Assembly (NCBI RefSeq): GCF_003667445.1
Contig: NZ_RCTF01000014.1
Location: 1 to 64,000 of the forward strand
DNA from: Xanthobacter tagetidis
Lineage (GTDB): Bacteria > Pseudomonadota > Alphaproteobacteria > Rhizobiales > Xanthobacteraceae
Direction: 5' to 3'
DNA: 64,000 bases
Shown: one piece after another, positions 1 through 8,660 of the stretch
Position numbering within the stretch: the stretch's first letter is position 1
How the letters are laid out: each line of letters starts with the position of its first letter
Program-made: the position numbers and the translations under genes
Notes under the pieces: generated by a model
The model's database searches: none
The model's input: only the letters and a program-made list of their open reading frames with translations
What the model was told of the DNA's origin: nothing

Positions 1-620
1 TCCACCCAACGGCTCGCCCCGCGCTTCGTTTTCCTGGCGCCGCGCCGGCGGCCCGGTGGATGCCCCGGACAAGCCGTGGCATGACGGCTGTTAGGGGGGC
101 CAGAGCGTGGTCATCTCCATTCCCCCCCCCGTCACGCCTCCGGCTTGTTTCACCACCGTCATCCCCCGGCTTGTCCGGGGGATCCACCCAACGGCTCGCC
201 CCGCGCTTCGTTTTCCTGGCGCCGCGCCGGCGGCCCGGTGGATGCCCCGGACAAGCCGTGGCATGACGGCTGTTAGGGGGGCCAGAGCGTGGTCATCTCC
301 ATTCCCCCCGTCACGCCTCCGGCTTGTTTCACCACCGTCATCCCCCGGCTTGTCCGGGGGATCCACCCAACGGCTCGCCCCGCGCTTCGTTTTCCTGGCG
401 CCACGCAGGCGGCCCGGTGGATGCCCCGGACAAGCCGGGGCATGACGGCGGTTGGGGGCAAGAGCGCGGTCATCTCCATCCCCCCCGTCACGCCTCCGGC
501 TTGTTTCACCACCGTCATCCCCCGGCTTGTCCGGGGGATCCACCCAACGGCTCGCCCCGCGCTTCGTTTTCCTGGCGCCGCGCCGGCGGCCCGGTGGATG
601 CTCCGGTCAAGCCGGAGCAT
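1..620. repeat. Tandem array of ~180-bp BIME-like units (4 copies, first truncated)
   Basis: The motif TCCACCCAACGGCTCGCC starts at 1, 183, 362 and 539, giving periods of 182, 179 and 177 bases. Each unit holds two facing hairpins built on CCCCGGCTTGTCCGGGG-type arms, about 70 bp apart, then a spacer of about 65 bp that is also repeated. In the last unit both arms of one hairpin change together (GCTCCGG with CCGGAGC instead of GCCCCGG with CCGGGGC), which points to selection on the stem. All frames translate to low-complexity peptides, so no gene is assigned. The array sits just downstream of the leftward GntR gene and may extend past the window edge. Confidence 0.9.
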
Positions 621-741
621 GACGGCGGTTGGGAGGAAGCGGGAAGGGGAAGCCGGAATCGGGAAGCCGGCCGGGACGTCGGAACGCAGGAACGAGCGGA
701 AGGGGGGAGGGCCTTGCCGCTCCCGTTCCCGCCGGGAAGGG

Positions 742-1437
742 TCACGCCCGGGCGGCGGCCTTTGCCGGTTCCGGCGCGGCCTCGAAGGCGAGGCGGGCGG
801 CGCGGTGCGCCTCTTCCACGTGGCGCACCGCCGCGGCGCGCGCGGCTTCGGGATCGGCCTTCTCCACGGCGTCGAGAATGGCCTTCATCTCCGCATGGCT
901 CTGCTTGCCGCGGTCCGGCAGCGACATGGAGCGGGCGCGCAGGAAGTTGATGCGCGCGAGCAGGCCCTGCAGCGTCTCCTCGATGATGCGGTTGCCGCAC
1001 ACCCGGGTGATCTCGCGGTAGAAGTCGGCGGTGGCGGCGATGCGCCCCTCCGCGTCGTCGGCGCGCACCGCCTTGGCGAAGGCGGCGAGCGCCGCCGTCA
1101 TGGCCTTCACGTCCGCGGGCGTGGCGTTGCGGGCGCACAGCGCGGCCGCCTCGCCCTCCAGCAGCGCGCGCACCTGGTAGATCTCGCCGGCGTGCTCCAG
1201 CGTGAGGATCGGCACCTGCGGCCCGCGGTTGGGGATGATGGAGACCAGGCGCTCGGCCTCAAGGCTCCTGAGCGCCTCGCGCACCGAGGGGCGCGAGACG
1301 CCGAGCATCCCGCACAGGTCCACCTCCACCAGCCGGTCGCCCGGCTTGAAGATGCCGGCGATGATGGCGGAGCGCAGCTTCTCCACCGCCTGCTGCTGGA
1401 CGGTCTTCGGCGAGACGCGCAGATCGGAAGGACGCAC
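742..1437 (-). CDS. GntR-family transcriptional regulator, FCD (FadR-type) subgroup
   Basis: The 231-residue product has an N-terminal winged helix (about residues 10-75, including VSRPSVREALRSLE) and an all-helical FCD effector domain (about 85-215). Such proteins usually repress nearby catabolic or transport genes until a small organic acid binds. The start codon is GTG. It lies 3 bp downstream of the barrel-protein gene on the same strand, so the two are co-transcribed leftward from the divergent region near 2110-2188. That region holds TTGTCTGACAA, which fits the TNGTNNNACNA type of operator known for FCD regulators, and a near copy lies before the TctC gene at 4251. Family assignment is firm; the effector is unknown. 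Confidence 0.9.
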   Translation of the reverse strand: MRPSDLRVSPKTVQQQAVEKLRSAIIAGIFKPGDRLVEVDLCGMLGVSRPSVREALRSLEAERLVSIIPNRGPQVPILTLEHAGEIYQVRALLEGEAAALCARNATPADVKAMTAALAAFAKAVRADDAEGRIAATADFYREITRVCGNRIIEETLQGLLARINFLRARSMSLPDRGKQSHAEMKAILDAVEKADPEAARAAAVRHVEEAHRAARLAFEAAPEPAKAAARA

Positions 1438-1440
1438 GGT

Positions 1441-2109
1441 TCAACCTCGGCCAAGCTGGCGCGGACCCTGACGCCGGAAAACGGTGTAGCTCGCCTTGAA
1501 CCAGTCGTTGGCCGCAAGGCGCGCGCGCCACTCGGTCCCGCGCGCCTTCTCGCGCTCCGGCGAGGCGAGGGCGCGCGAATCCGCAAGGTAATGCAATGCC
1601 AGATGGGTATAGGGCTCGGGGAGGCCGTCGGCAATGCGCAGGCGCCGGACCATCAGCCAGTCCGGGTTCGCCATGAGCAGCGGGATGTGCTCGGTCTCGT
1701 ACCAGGAGTCGAACTCGGCCTGCGCCGCCGCCGGCACGGTGAAGGACACCGCGTAGAGGACCGGCGCGTCGATCGGATCGAACGCGCCGGGCTGCGCCTT
1801 CACGAAGGACTCGTCGGCGAGATAGCGCGTGAAGCCGGTGACGTTCTTCAGCATCCAGGCGGTCAGCTCGGAGGGCTGCTCCTTCACCACCTTGTAGGCG
1901 GGGGATGACATGACGCCGAGCGTCGCCATCTCGTAGACGGCGAGATAGCCCTTGCCGTCCTCGCGCGCATAGCGCTGCGCGCTGACGAAGCCGGGGCACG
2001 CCATGCGGACGGGGATGTGCTCCTCGTCGTACCAGCGGTGGAACTTGTCCTCGAAGTCGGGACCGGGCGTCATTTCGGAGAACAGGATCGACGGCGCCTT
2101 GGTTTGCAT
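1441..2109 (-). CDS. Duplicated dimeric alpha/beta-barrel domain protein
   Basis: The 222-residue product contains two copies of one motif: FHRWYDEEHIPVRMACPGF near residue 22 and FDSWYETEHIPLLMANPDW near residue 135. Each half looks like a ferredoxin-like dimeric alpha/beta-barrel domain, and one chain probably mimics a dimer. Proteins of this type (EthD-like and relatives) occur in catabolic clusters, but the catalysed step is not known here. The ATG at 2109 was chosen because upstream in-frame sequence runs into the promoter and operator region shared with the divergent gene at 2189. Function is unassigned beyond the fold. Confidence 0.7.
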   Translation of the reverse strand: MQTKAPSILFSEMTPGPDFEDKFHRWYDEEHIPVRMACPGFVSAQRYAREDGKGYLAVYEMATLGVMSSPAYKVVKEQPSELTAWMLKNVTGFTRYLADESFVKAQPGAFDPIDAPVLYAVSFTVPAAAQAEFDSWYETEHIPLLMANPDWLMVRRLRIADGLPEPYTHLALHYLADSRALASPEREKARGTEWRARLAANDWFKASYTVFRRQGPRQLGRG

Positions 2110-2123
2110 CTGTGATCTTCCGA

Positions 2124-2151
2124 TTGACAAATTGTCTGACAAAGTCATAGT
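2124..2151 (+). promoter_or_regulatory. Candidate promoter with embedded GntR operator
   Basis: TTGACA (2124-2129) and CATAGT (2146-2151), 16 bp apart, would drive the rightward gene at 2189 with a leader of about 30 nt. The perfect odd palindrome TTGTCTGACAA lies between the two boxes, a position where a bound repressor would block RNA polymerase. Inference from sequence only. Confidence 0.55.
2132..2142. promoter_or_regulatory. Putative FCD-GntR operator TTGTCTGACAA
   Basis: This is a perfect palindrome around a central base, matching the TNGTNNNACNA pattern of FCD regulators. It lies in the divergent region between the regulator operon and the PF06684 gene. Ten bases of the same site (ATTGTCTGAC) recur at 4207-4216. 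Confidence 0.6.
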
Positions 2152-2188
2152 CGGCCGACCGCTGAAGTCAAGCCTTCGAGAGATCCGC

Positions 2189-2776
2189 ATGCAGCTCAAT
2201 GTGCGCCGAACCATCGTCACCGTGGAGGACCGCAACGAGGCCGAGGGGCGCAAGGCCGCCGCGCCGGTGCGCAAGGTGGCGGTCGTCGCGATCGTCGAAA
2301 ATCCGCTCGCCGGGAAGGGCTATGTGGACGACCTGAAGCCGCTGATCGCGGCGAGCGTCGACCTCGGTGCATTCATCGCCGCGCGCGCCGTGGAGGCGCT
2401 CGGCCCCCACAAGGCGCAGAGCTACGGCAAGGCGGGCATCGTCGGCCTCGCCGGCTACCAGGAGCACGCCAACGCGCTGCTGACCACGGCCTTCGCGAAC
2501 CCGATCCGCGACGCCATCGGCGGCGGCGACGCCTGGATCTCGTCCATGACCAAGGTCGCCGCTCCGGGCACGATGATCGACGTGCCCATGAACCACAAGG
2601 ACGACGTCTATGTGCGCTCGCACTATGACGGCATGTCGGTGGTGGTGCCGGACGGCCCGCAGCCGGACGAGGTGGCGATCATCTTCTGCCTCGCCAGCGG
2701 CGGCCGGCTGAACGCGCGCGTGGGCGGCATGACCCATGACGAGGTCGAGGCGCGCAAGGCCAAGGCCTCCGCCTGA
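2189..2776 (+). CDS. Amino acid synthesis family protein (PF06684/DUF1185)
   Basis: The 195-residue product resembles the PF06684 'amino acid synthesis' family, including the stretches VAIVENPLAGKGYVDDL, GKAGIVGLAGYQEH and SHYDGMSVVVPDGPQPDE. The reaction of this family is not established; members commonly lie next to amidohydrolases and transporters, as here. The start at ATG 2189 follows the operator-bearing promoter by about 30 nt. The stop is 17 bp before the amidohydrolase start, indicating an operon. Confidence 0.8.
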   Translation: MQLNVRRTIVTVEDRNEAEGRKAAAPVRKVAVVAIVENPLAGKGYVDDLKPLIAASVDLGAFIAARAVEALGPHKAQSYGKAGIVGLAGYQEHANALLTTAFANPIRDAIGGGDAWISSMTKVAAPGTMIDVPMNHKDDVYVRSHYDGMSVVVPDGPQPDEVAIIFCLASGGRLNARVGGMTHDEVEARKAKASA

Positions 2777-2793
2777 GCAGGGAGGGCGCATCC

Positions 2794-3990
2794 ATGCGCA
2801 CGGCGATCGTCAATCTCGGCCGGATCGTCACCGGCGACCTCTCCGCCCCGGTGACGCCGGGCGACGGCATCCTCATGGCGGACGGCCGCATCGAGGCGGT
2901 GGGCACGCTCGGCGCCGCCGCGGTGGAGGCCTGCGACGTGGTGATCGACGCGGGCGGCGCGACGGCCATTCCGGGCCTGATCGATTCCCACGTCCACATC
3001 ACCTTCGGCGACTACACGCCGCGCCAGAAGACGGTGGGCTTCCTGGAGAGCTACGTCCATGGCGGCGTCACCACCGCCATCAGCGCCTCCGAGGTGCACG
3101 TGCCGGGGCGGCCGAAGGACGTGGCGGGCGTGAAGGCGCTCGCGGTCGCCGCCATGAAGTGCTTCGAGACCTACCGGCCGGGCGGCATGCGGGTGCATGC
3201 CGGCTCGCTGATCCTGGAGCCCGGCCTGGCCGAGGCCGACTTCGCCGAGCTGGCGAGGCTCGGCGTGTGGATGGTGAAGGCCGGCTTCGGCGCCTTCGCC
3301 ACGCCCTACGAGTATGCCCCGCTCGTCGCCATGGCGCGGGCCCACGGCATGGTCTCCATGGTGCATACCGGCGGCTCTTCGATCCCCGGCTCGTCGGGCA
3401 TCTGGGCCGACCATGTGCTGAAGATCGCGCCCGACGTGTCCTACCATGTGAACGGCGGCCCCACCGCCATTCCGGACGCCGACTTCCCGCGTCTCGTGGG
3501 CGAATCGGATGTCGCGATGCAGGTGTGCACCGCGGGCAATCTGCGCACCACGCTGCTGGTGGGCAAGCTGCTGGCCGAGGCCGGGCGGCTCGACCGGCTG
3601 CTGGTGGCCACCGATACGCCCACGGGCAGCGGGATCATGCCGCTCGGCATGTTCTACACCATCAGCCACCTCGCCTCGCTGGGCGGCATGGCGCCGGAGA
3701 TCGCCATCGCCGCGGCCACCGGCAACAATGCCCGCGTCTACCGGCTCAACAGCGGCATCATCGCCCCCGGCCGGGACGCCGACGTGGTGGTGATCGACGC
3801 CTGCGCCGGCGGCTCGCAGAACGACGCGCTGGCCGGCCTCGTGAACGGCGACGTTCCCGCCGTGGGCGCGGTGGTCACGGCCGGCGTGCCGCGCGTGGTC
3901 GGCCGCTCGCGCAACACGCCCGAGACCACGAAGAAGGTGCGGGTGGCGAAGAATACGGTGCCCCAGGACTTCGGTGGCGCCGGCCACTGA
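2794..3990 (+). CDS. Enamidase-like amidohydrolase
   Basis: The 398-residue metal-dependent amidohydrolase carries the metal-binding DSHVHI near residue 67, HTGGSSIPGSS near 191, HVNGGPTAI near 219 and ATDTPTGSG near 272. Arrangement and wording closely resemble enamidase of Eubacterium barkeri, which hydrolyses 6-oxo-1,4,5,6-tetrahydronicotinate during nicotinate fermentation (recalled family knowledge). Both share a GDY-PRQKT block after the HxH motif and the VPGRPKD-AGVKAL block. A strong GGGAGGG ribosome site precedes the ATG. The substrate could be another cyclic amide: no nicotinate hydroxylase or 6-hydroxynicotinate reductase is in the window. It is followed by a terminator. Confidence 0.8.
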   Translation: MRTAIVNLGRIVTGDLSAPVTPGDGILMADGRIEAVGTLGAAAVEACDVVIDAGGATAIPGLIDSHVHITFGDYTPRQKTVGFLESYVHGGVTTAISASEVHVPGRPKDVAGVKALAVAAMKCFETYRPGGMRVHAGSLILEPGLAEADFAELARLGVWMVKAGFGAFATPYEYAPLVAMARAHGMVSMVHTGGSSIPGSSGIWADHVLKIAPDVSYHVNGGPTAIPDADFPRLVGESDVAMQVCTAGNLRTTLLVGKLLAEAGRLDRLLVATDTPTGSGIMPLGMFYTISHLASLGGMAPEIAIAAATGNNARVYRLNSGIIAPGRDADVVVIDACAGGSQNDALAGLVNGDVPAVGAVVTAGVPRVVGRSRNTPETTKKVRVAKNTVPQDFGGAGH

Positions 3991-4017
3991 ATCCGCGCGC
4001 CGCGCCGGTCTCCGACA

Positions 4018-4048
4018 AGGCCGCCTCCTGACGGGAGGCGGCCTTTTT
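4018..4048 (+). terminator. Rho-independent terminator after amidohydrolase gene
   Basis: AGGCCGCCTCC and GGAGGCGGCCT form a GC-rich stem around a short loop, followed by TTTTTCG. It ends the transcript that starts near 2158. Confidence 0.85.
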
Positions 4049-4178
4049 CGTGCGCGGGTGCGGCCGGGCCGGGTGCTGGATGTCGGCCGGAAGCGCGTCT
4101 GCGTTAGGCAGGTTCGGCCCGTTTCGTGGCGCACAACAAGGCTAATGCTGAAAAATTTAGCTTCGATCCGTAGGCATA

Positions 4179-4218
4179 TTGACATCCGGTGCCGATGCGC
4201 ATGAAGATTGTCTGACGT
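4179..4218 (+). promoter_or_regulatory. Candidate TctC promoter with second GntR-type operator copy
   Basis: TTGACA occurs at 4179-4184; the -10 match about 18 bp downstream is poor (GAAGAT). At 4207-4216 ATTGTCTGAC repeats ten bases of the operator at 2131-2140; the last part of the palindrome is changed (GT instead of AA). The position overlaps the presumed -10/start region. Shared control by the GntR protein is inferred. Confidence 0.5.
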
Positions 4219-4250
4219 TCATATTTTCAGATAACCAGAGGGACCAGAAC

Positions 4251-5210
4251 ATGACCTGGAAATATGCTCTCGCGCTGCTGCCGGCGCTGCTGGCCCCCGG
4301 CATTGCCGGGGCGCAGGACTTTCCCACCAAGCCCGTGACCCTGGTGGTGCCCTATGCCCCCGGCGGCTCGTCGGACATCATGGGCCGCAGCGTCGCGCAG
4401 AAGCTCACCGACATGTGGAAGCAGCCGGTGGTGGTCGAGAACAAGCCCGGCGCCACCACGACCGTCGGCGCCGCCTATGCCGCCAAGCAGCCGGCGGACG
4501 GCTACACCATGATGGTCGCGCCGCCGCCCTTCATCATCACCCAGCACGTCTATCCGGACCTGCCCTACACCACCTCGAGCTTCGAGCCGGTCTCGCTGAT
4601 CGCCTATTATCCCCTGGTGCTGGTGGTGAACGCCAATCTGCCGATCCACAATCTGAAGGAGCTGGTGGAGTACGCGAAGAAGAATCCCGGCCTCACCTAT
4701 CCCTCGCCGGGCGCCGGCACCACGCCCCATCTGATCGGCGAGATGCTGGCCCAGAACGAGAAGATCGACCTCGTCCACGTGCCCTACAAGAGCGGCGGGC
4801 AGGGGGTGGTGGACCTCGTCGCCGGCCGGCTCCAGTTCTATGCCGGGGTACCGACCGAGGTGATGCCGAACATCAAGGCCGGCAAGCTGCGGCCGATCGC
4901 GGTGCTGGCGCCCACGCGCTCCGCCCAGTTGCCCGACGTGCCGACGTCCACCGAAGCCGGCTTCCCGTTCCTGCAGGCGCAGTCCTGGACCTCGATCGTG
5001 GTGCCGAAGGGCACCCCCAAGGCGATCGTCGACAAGATGAGCGCCGACCTCGCCAAGGTCGCGGCCGATCCCGAGCTGCGCGCGCGCATGGAGCCCCAGG
5101 GCGCCGTGTTCGTGGGCTCGACCCCGGAGGAACTGGCGAAGTTCTACAAGGAAGAGGACGCCCGCTTCGGGCCGCTGGTGAAGGCCATCGGCCTCAAGCC
5201 GGAGAAGTGA
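4251..5210 (+). CDS. Tripartite tricarboxylate transporter binding protein (TctC/Bug family)
   Basis: The 319-residue protein has a Sec signal peptide (about residues 1-23, ending GIAGAQ) and the Bug-family features PTKPVTLVVPYAPGGSSD and VVVENKPGA near the N terminus. These periplasmic proteins bind carboxylates or related ligands, normally for a TctAB permease. No permease gene is in this window, so it must use one encoded elsewhere or act in sensing. The start at 4251 has AGAGGGA seven bases upstream. The gene follows the enamidase cluster and shares its operator motif, suggesting the ligand is a substrate of that pathway. Confidence 0.9.
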   Translation: MTWKYALALLPALLAPGIAGAQDFPTKPVTLVVPYAPGGSSDIMGRSVAQKLTDMWKQPVVVENKPGATTTVGAAYAAKQPADGYTMMVAPPPFIITQHVYPDLPYTTSSFEPVSLIAYYPLVLVVNANLPIHNLKELVEYAKKNPGLTYPSPGAGTTPHLIGEMLAQNEKIDLVHVPYKSGGQGVVDLVAGRLQFYAGVPTEVMPNIKAGKLRPIAVLAPTRSAQLPDVPTSTEAGFPFLQAQSWTSIVVPKGTPKAIVDKMSADLAKVAADPELRARMEPQGAVFVGSTPEELAKFYKEEDARFGPLVKAIGLKPEK

Positions 5211-5373
5211 CCGGCCGCCCCGCGCGGCGCCTCATGCGCCGCCGCGGAGCGCGCTCCGTTCAGCCGCCGATGCCGGCCCGGCGCCCCGTTTGAGGAGGGG
5301 CGCCGGACGGCCCGGCGCGCCCATTGGAGCGCCGGTCCCGGCGGACAGCGCTCAACCATCCAGGGGGATGACC

Positions 5374-6357
5374 ATGCTGAAGACCCTCGTGCGCGCCGCG
5401 GCCGCGGCGCCGCTGGCTGCGCTCGCCTTTTTTGCCGTGCCGCCGGCTTCCGCCCAGGACTGGCCCACCAAGCCGGTGCACCTGATCGTCCCGTTCTCGC
5501 CCGGCGGCGTCACCGACATCGCCGCGCGGGTGGTGGGCCAGAAGCTCTCCGAGATGTGGGGGCAGCAGGTGGTGGTGGAGAACCGGCCCGGCGCCGGCGG
5601 CACCATCGGCGTCGACGCGGCGGTGCGTTCGGCGCCCGACGGCACCACGCTCCTGATGGCCACCAATGGCGAGATCACCATCAATCCGGCCCTCTACAAG
5701 AACCTGACCCACGATCCGCAGAAGGATCTGGTCCCCATCGCCATGGTGACCAACACCCCGCTGCTCTGGGCGGCGAACGCGAATGCGCCCTACGGCTCGC
5801 TGGTGGAGTTCATCGCGGCCGCCAAGGCCAAGCCCGGCGACATCGCCTATTCCTCGCCCGGCGCCGGCACCATGAACCACCTCACCGCCGAATGGTTCGC
5901 CATGATCACCGGCACCAAGCTGCTGCACGTGCCCTACAAGGGCGGCGCGCCGGCGGCGGCGGCCATCGCCGGCGGCGAGGTGCCGGTGAGCGTGCTGGCG
6001 GTCTCGTCCGCTCTGCCGCACGTGAAGTCCGGCAAGGTGAAGGTCCTCGGCATGACCACGCAGGAGCGGACCAAGCTCGCGCCCGACTGGCCCTCCGCGC
6101 GCGAGGCCGGCATCGCCGATTTCGACGCCTCGATCTGGGTCGGGCTGTTCGCCCCCAAGGGCACGCCCGCCGGTATCGTCGCCAAGGTGGCGAAGGACCT
6201 GAAGGCGGCGATCGCCGATCCCGCCGTGGTGGCGCGCCTCAACACCGCCGGCGCGGAGGCGGCGGGCCTCGACGGCGAGGCGTTCGTCGCCCGCATCAGG
6301 GCCGACACCGCGCGCTATGCGCAGATCATCAAGGCCGCGGGGATCGAGATCAACTGA
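5374..6357 (+). CDS. Second TctC/Bug-family binding protein
   Basis: This 327-residue paralogue of the preceding protein has a signal peptide of about 27 residues ending PPASAQ, then WPTKPVHLIVPFSPGGVTD and VVVENRPGAGG. ATG 5374 is preferred over ATG 5368 because AGGGGG at 5362-5367 leaves a normal six-base spacing only for the later codon. It lies 163 bp after the first TctC gene. Two binding proteins of different sequence without a permease suggest separate ligands feeding one TctAB system elsewhere. Confidence 0.9.
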   Translation: MLKTLVRAAAAAPLAALAFFAVPPASAQDWPTKPVHLIVPFSPGGVTDIAARVVGQKLSEMWGQQVVVENRPGAGGTIGVDAAVRSAPDGTTLLMATNGEITINPALYKNLTHDPQKDLVPIAMVTNTPLLWAANANAPYGSLVEFIAAAKAKPGDIAYSSPGAGTMNHLTAEWFAMITGTKLLHVPYKGGAPAAAAIAGGEVPVSVLAVSSALPHVKSGKVKVLGMTTQERTKLAPDWPSAREAGIADFDASIWVGLFAPKGTPAGIVAKVAKDLKAAIADPAVVARLNTAGAEAAGLDGEAFVARIRADTARYAQIIKAAGIEIN

Positions 6358-6405
6358 CCCCGCCCCCCGCCCGGCCCGTGGCCGGGGCGGGGGCGCCCCA
6401 CCCGG

Positions 6406-7920
6406 TCAGGCGGCGATCTCCGGCTGCTGCGGTCCGTTCTCCGCGAGGGCTCCGAAGCACGCCAGGGTGCGCCGGGCCCAGTGGGCCGAATCGTAGCGGC
6501 GCACCTGCTCCAGCATCGCCGCCAGCCGCTCCTTCTGCTCCTCGGCCGGCATGTCGAGCGCCTGGTCGATGGCGGAATCCATGTTGCGGTTGGAGTAGGG
6601 GTTGGCCATCACCGCCGTCGGCAGCTCCACCGCCGCGCCGGTGAACTCGGACAGCACCAGCGCCCCAGACATCATGTCGGCGCGGGACGCCACATACTCC
6701 TTGGCGACCAGATTGAGCCCGTCGCGCAGGGGCGTGATCCAGCACACGTCGGCGCAGCGATAATAGGCCACGAGTTCCTCGAACGGGATCGCCGAGGTGA
6801 ACAGAACCAGCGGCTGCCAGGAGAAGGTGGCATACTTGCCGCTGATCCGGCCGGCGATCTGCTCGATCTCGCGCTGCACGTTGCGATAGACCGTCATGCC
6901 GGCATTGGCCGCGACCGACGTGACCATCAGCTGAACGTTCTCGCGCAGTTCCGGCCGGCGCTCCAGCAGCCGCTCATAGGCAAGCAGCAGGTCGCGCGTG
7001 CCCTTGGTGTAGTCCGAGCGGCCGACCGAGACGATGAACTTCCGCCCGCCGAGCGTGGCCCGGATTTCCGCTTCCCGCGCGCGGGTCGCCGGGCTGCGGC
7101 TCAATTCATCGATGTAGGCCGCATTGGTGCCGACCGGCAGCGCCTCGATGGCGATCTCGCGCCCCTCATAGCCGATGCGGGTGGGCACCTGCGGCACCGA
7201 GAGCGCCATGCCGTAGGGCGACAGTCCGTCGCCCACCGGCACCTCCTCGATCAGGTCCACCGGCTTGAGGCTGCGCGCGGTGGAGACGAAGTTCATGGCA
7301 TAGCGCGGCACGTGGAAGCCCACGAGGTCGCAGGCGAGCAGGCTCTCCACGATCTCCGCGCGCCACGGCAGGATGTTGAACATGCTGGGCTCCGGGAAAG
7401 GCGTGTGGTGGAAGAACGCCACCTTCACGTCCGGCCGGAACTGCTTCACGTAGCGCGGCACGAGCCACAGATTGTAGTCGTGCACCCAGACCACGGCATT
7501 TTCCGCCGCCTCGGCCACGGCGGCCTCGGCGAACAGCCAGTTCACCTCGCGAAAGGTCTCCCAGTCCACCGGATCGTAATTGTACTTCTCCGGAAAGGAA
7601 TGGAGGATCGGCCAGAGCGCCTCCTTGGACGTGACGTGGTAGAAGCTGCGCACCTGGTGCGCGGTCAAAGGCAGGCGGGAGACGTTGTAGGTGCCGTAGG
7701 AATCCTCGATCCGCACCACCCGCTCGAAGTGCTTCTTCGCCTTCGGATCCACCTGCTTCCAGGCGACCCAGGCGGCCTGATCCACCGCGCCGAAGAAGCT
7801 CTTGAGGGTCGGCACGATGCCGTTCGGGCTCGAATGCTCCTGGTAGAGCGTCTTTCCGTCCTCCACCACCTCCTCGAAGGGCTGCCGGTGGTAGACGATG
7901 ACGAGGTCCGATTTCTTCAT
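6406..7920 (-). CDS. ggpS: Glucosylglycerol-phosphate synthase (GT20)
   Basis: The 504-residue product matches cyanobacterial GgpS along its length by recalled sequence: [17 protein letters not shown] near the start, [59 protein letters not shown] and [16 protein letters not shown]. GgpS transfers glucose from ADP-glucose to glycerol-3-phosphate, making the compatible solute precursor. It differs from trehalose-phosphate synthase (OtsA), the same GT20 family, in these blocks. Its ATG overlaps the stop of the HAD gene by 4 bp, and a glycerol-3-phosphate dehydrogenase lies one gene further upstream, supplying the acceptor. Salt or osmotic control is expected but not visible. Confidence 0.88.
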   Translation of the reverse strand: MKKSDLVIVYHRQPFEEVVEDGKTLYQEHSSPNGIVPTLKSFFGAVDQAAWVAWKQVDPKAKKHFERVVRIEDSYGTYNVSRLPLTAHQVRSFYHVTSKEALWPILHSFPEKYNYDPVDWETFREVNWLFAEAAVAEAAENAVVWVHDYNLWLVPRYVKQFRPDVKVAFFHHTPFPEPSMFNILPWRAEIVESLLACDLVGFHVPRYAMNFVSTARSLKPVDLIEEVPVGDGLSPYGMALSVPQVPTRIGYEGREIAIEALPVGTNAAYIDELSRSPATRAREAEIRATLGGRKFIVSVGRSDYTKGTRDLLLAYERLLERRPELRENVQLMVTSVAANAGMTVYRNVQREIEQIAGRISGKYATFSWQPLVLFTSAIPFEELVAYYRCADVCWITPLRDGLNLVAKEYVASRADMMSGALVLSEFTGAAVELPTAVMANPYSNRNMDSAIDQALDMPAEEQKERLAAMLEQVRRYDSAHWARRTLACFGALAENGPQQPEIAA

Positions 7921-8660
7921 TCTGCTCCCCCTTCCATGAAGCCGTGATGCGCGAGCGCATCGGCAATCCCGGCCGCGCCGGGAAGCCGGCTCAGATAGAC
8001 ATCGGGCAGGTTCGCGACCGCGCGCACCAGCGCCGGCTCCGAATTGCCTACGGCGACGCCCGCGAACGGCGTGCTGAGCAGGGACAGATCGTTGAGCGTG
8101 TCGCCCGCGCACAGGACCCGTTCGGGCGCGATGGACAGATGCCGGATCACCCGCTCCAGCGTCGGGCCCTTGGAGACGCCGCGGGGCAGCACGTCGAAGA
8201 AGGTGTCGGCGGACGTCAGGCAGTCGAAGCCGGCCGCCTCGACCTTCTCCCGCGCGCTCGGACGCAGGGCGGCAGGGTCGTAGCAATAGCTCATGCGGTA
8301 GCGGAACTCGGTCGGCTGGGGCGTCAGGCCCGGCTCGCCCTTCAGGAGTTCGCGCACCCGCGCGCCGGCATCGCGCCAGGCCTCGGCGATGGGGCGCTCC
8401 AGCTCGGCCAGCGGGACGAGGCCGGCGCCGCCGGCAATGGTCGTGCCCACGTCGCCGATGACGAAGTCCGGCCGGGGGACGCCGCGCGCTGCCAGCGCCC
8501 GCACGAACGGCAGATCGCGGCCGGTCACGAACACCAGGGTGATCTCGGCGCGCCGCGCCTCGATCCAGCGATAGAGGTCGGCGCGCTGGAGGTCGCTGCC
8601 GCCGAGAAAGGTGCCGTCGAGGTCGGTCGCCAGCACCAGCCGCGCGCCTGCGCGCCCCAT
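7917..8660 (-). CDS. HAD-superfamily phosphatase, probable glucosylglycerol-phosphate phosphatase
   Basis: The 247-residue protein has the HAD motif I DLDGTFLGG near residue 13, motif II T in FVTGRD and the motif IV region GDTLNDLSLL near residue 192, with an inserted cap domain of HAD-IIB (sucrose-phosphatase-like) type. It starts with an ATG overlapping the stop of the upstream dehydrogenase gene by one base and ends within the start of ggpS. That coupling suggests it removes phosphate from glucosylglycerol-phosphate. The cyanobacterial enzyme for this step is a different protein (StpA/GgpP), so the assignment rests on context and the HAD-IIB class. Confidence 0.75.
   Translation of the reverse strand: MGRAGARLVLATDLDGTFLGGSDLQRADLYRWIEARRAEITLVFVTGRDLPFVRALAARGVPRPDFVIGDVGTTIAGGAGLVPLAELERPIAEAWRDAGARVRELLKGEPGLTPQPTEFRYRMSYCYDPAALRPSAREKVEAAGFDCLTSADTFFDVLPRGVSKGPTLERVIRHLSIAPERVLCAGDTLNDLSLLSTPFAGVAVGNSEPALVRAVANLPDVYLSRLPGAAGIADALAHHGFMEGGAE

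Noticed and set aside
1..620. CRISPR array
   Set aside because: The period is about 180 bp, the spacers are themselves repeated and no cas gene is near.
289..1908. 539-aa plus-strand open frame across the repeat array and opposite the GntR and barrel genes
   Set aside because: It is a GC-driven shadow: the repeat part is non-coding and the rest lies antisense to two genes with clear families.
2623..4185. 520-aa minus-strand open frame opposite the amidohydrolase gene
   Set aside because: Antisense shadow that runs through the terminator at 4018-4048; no ribosome site or family.
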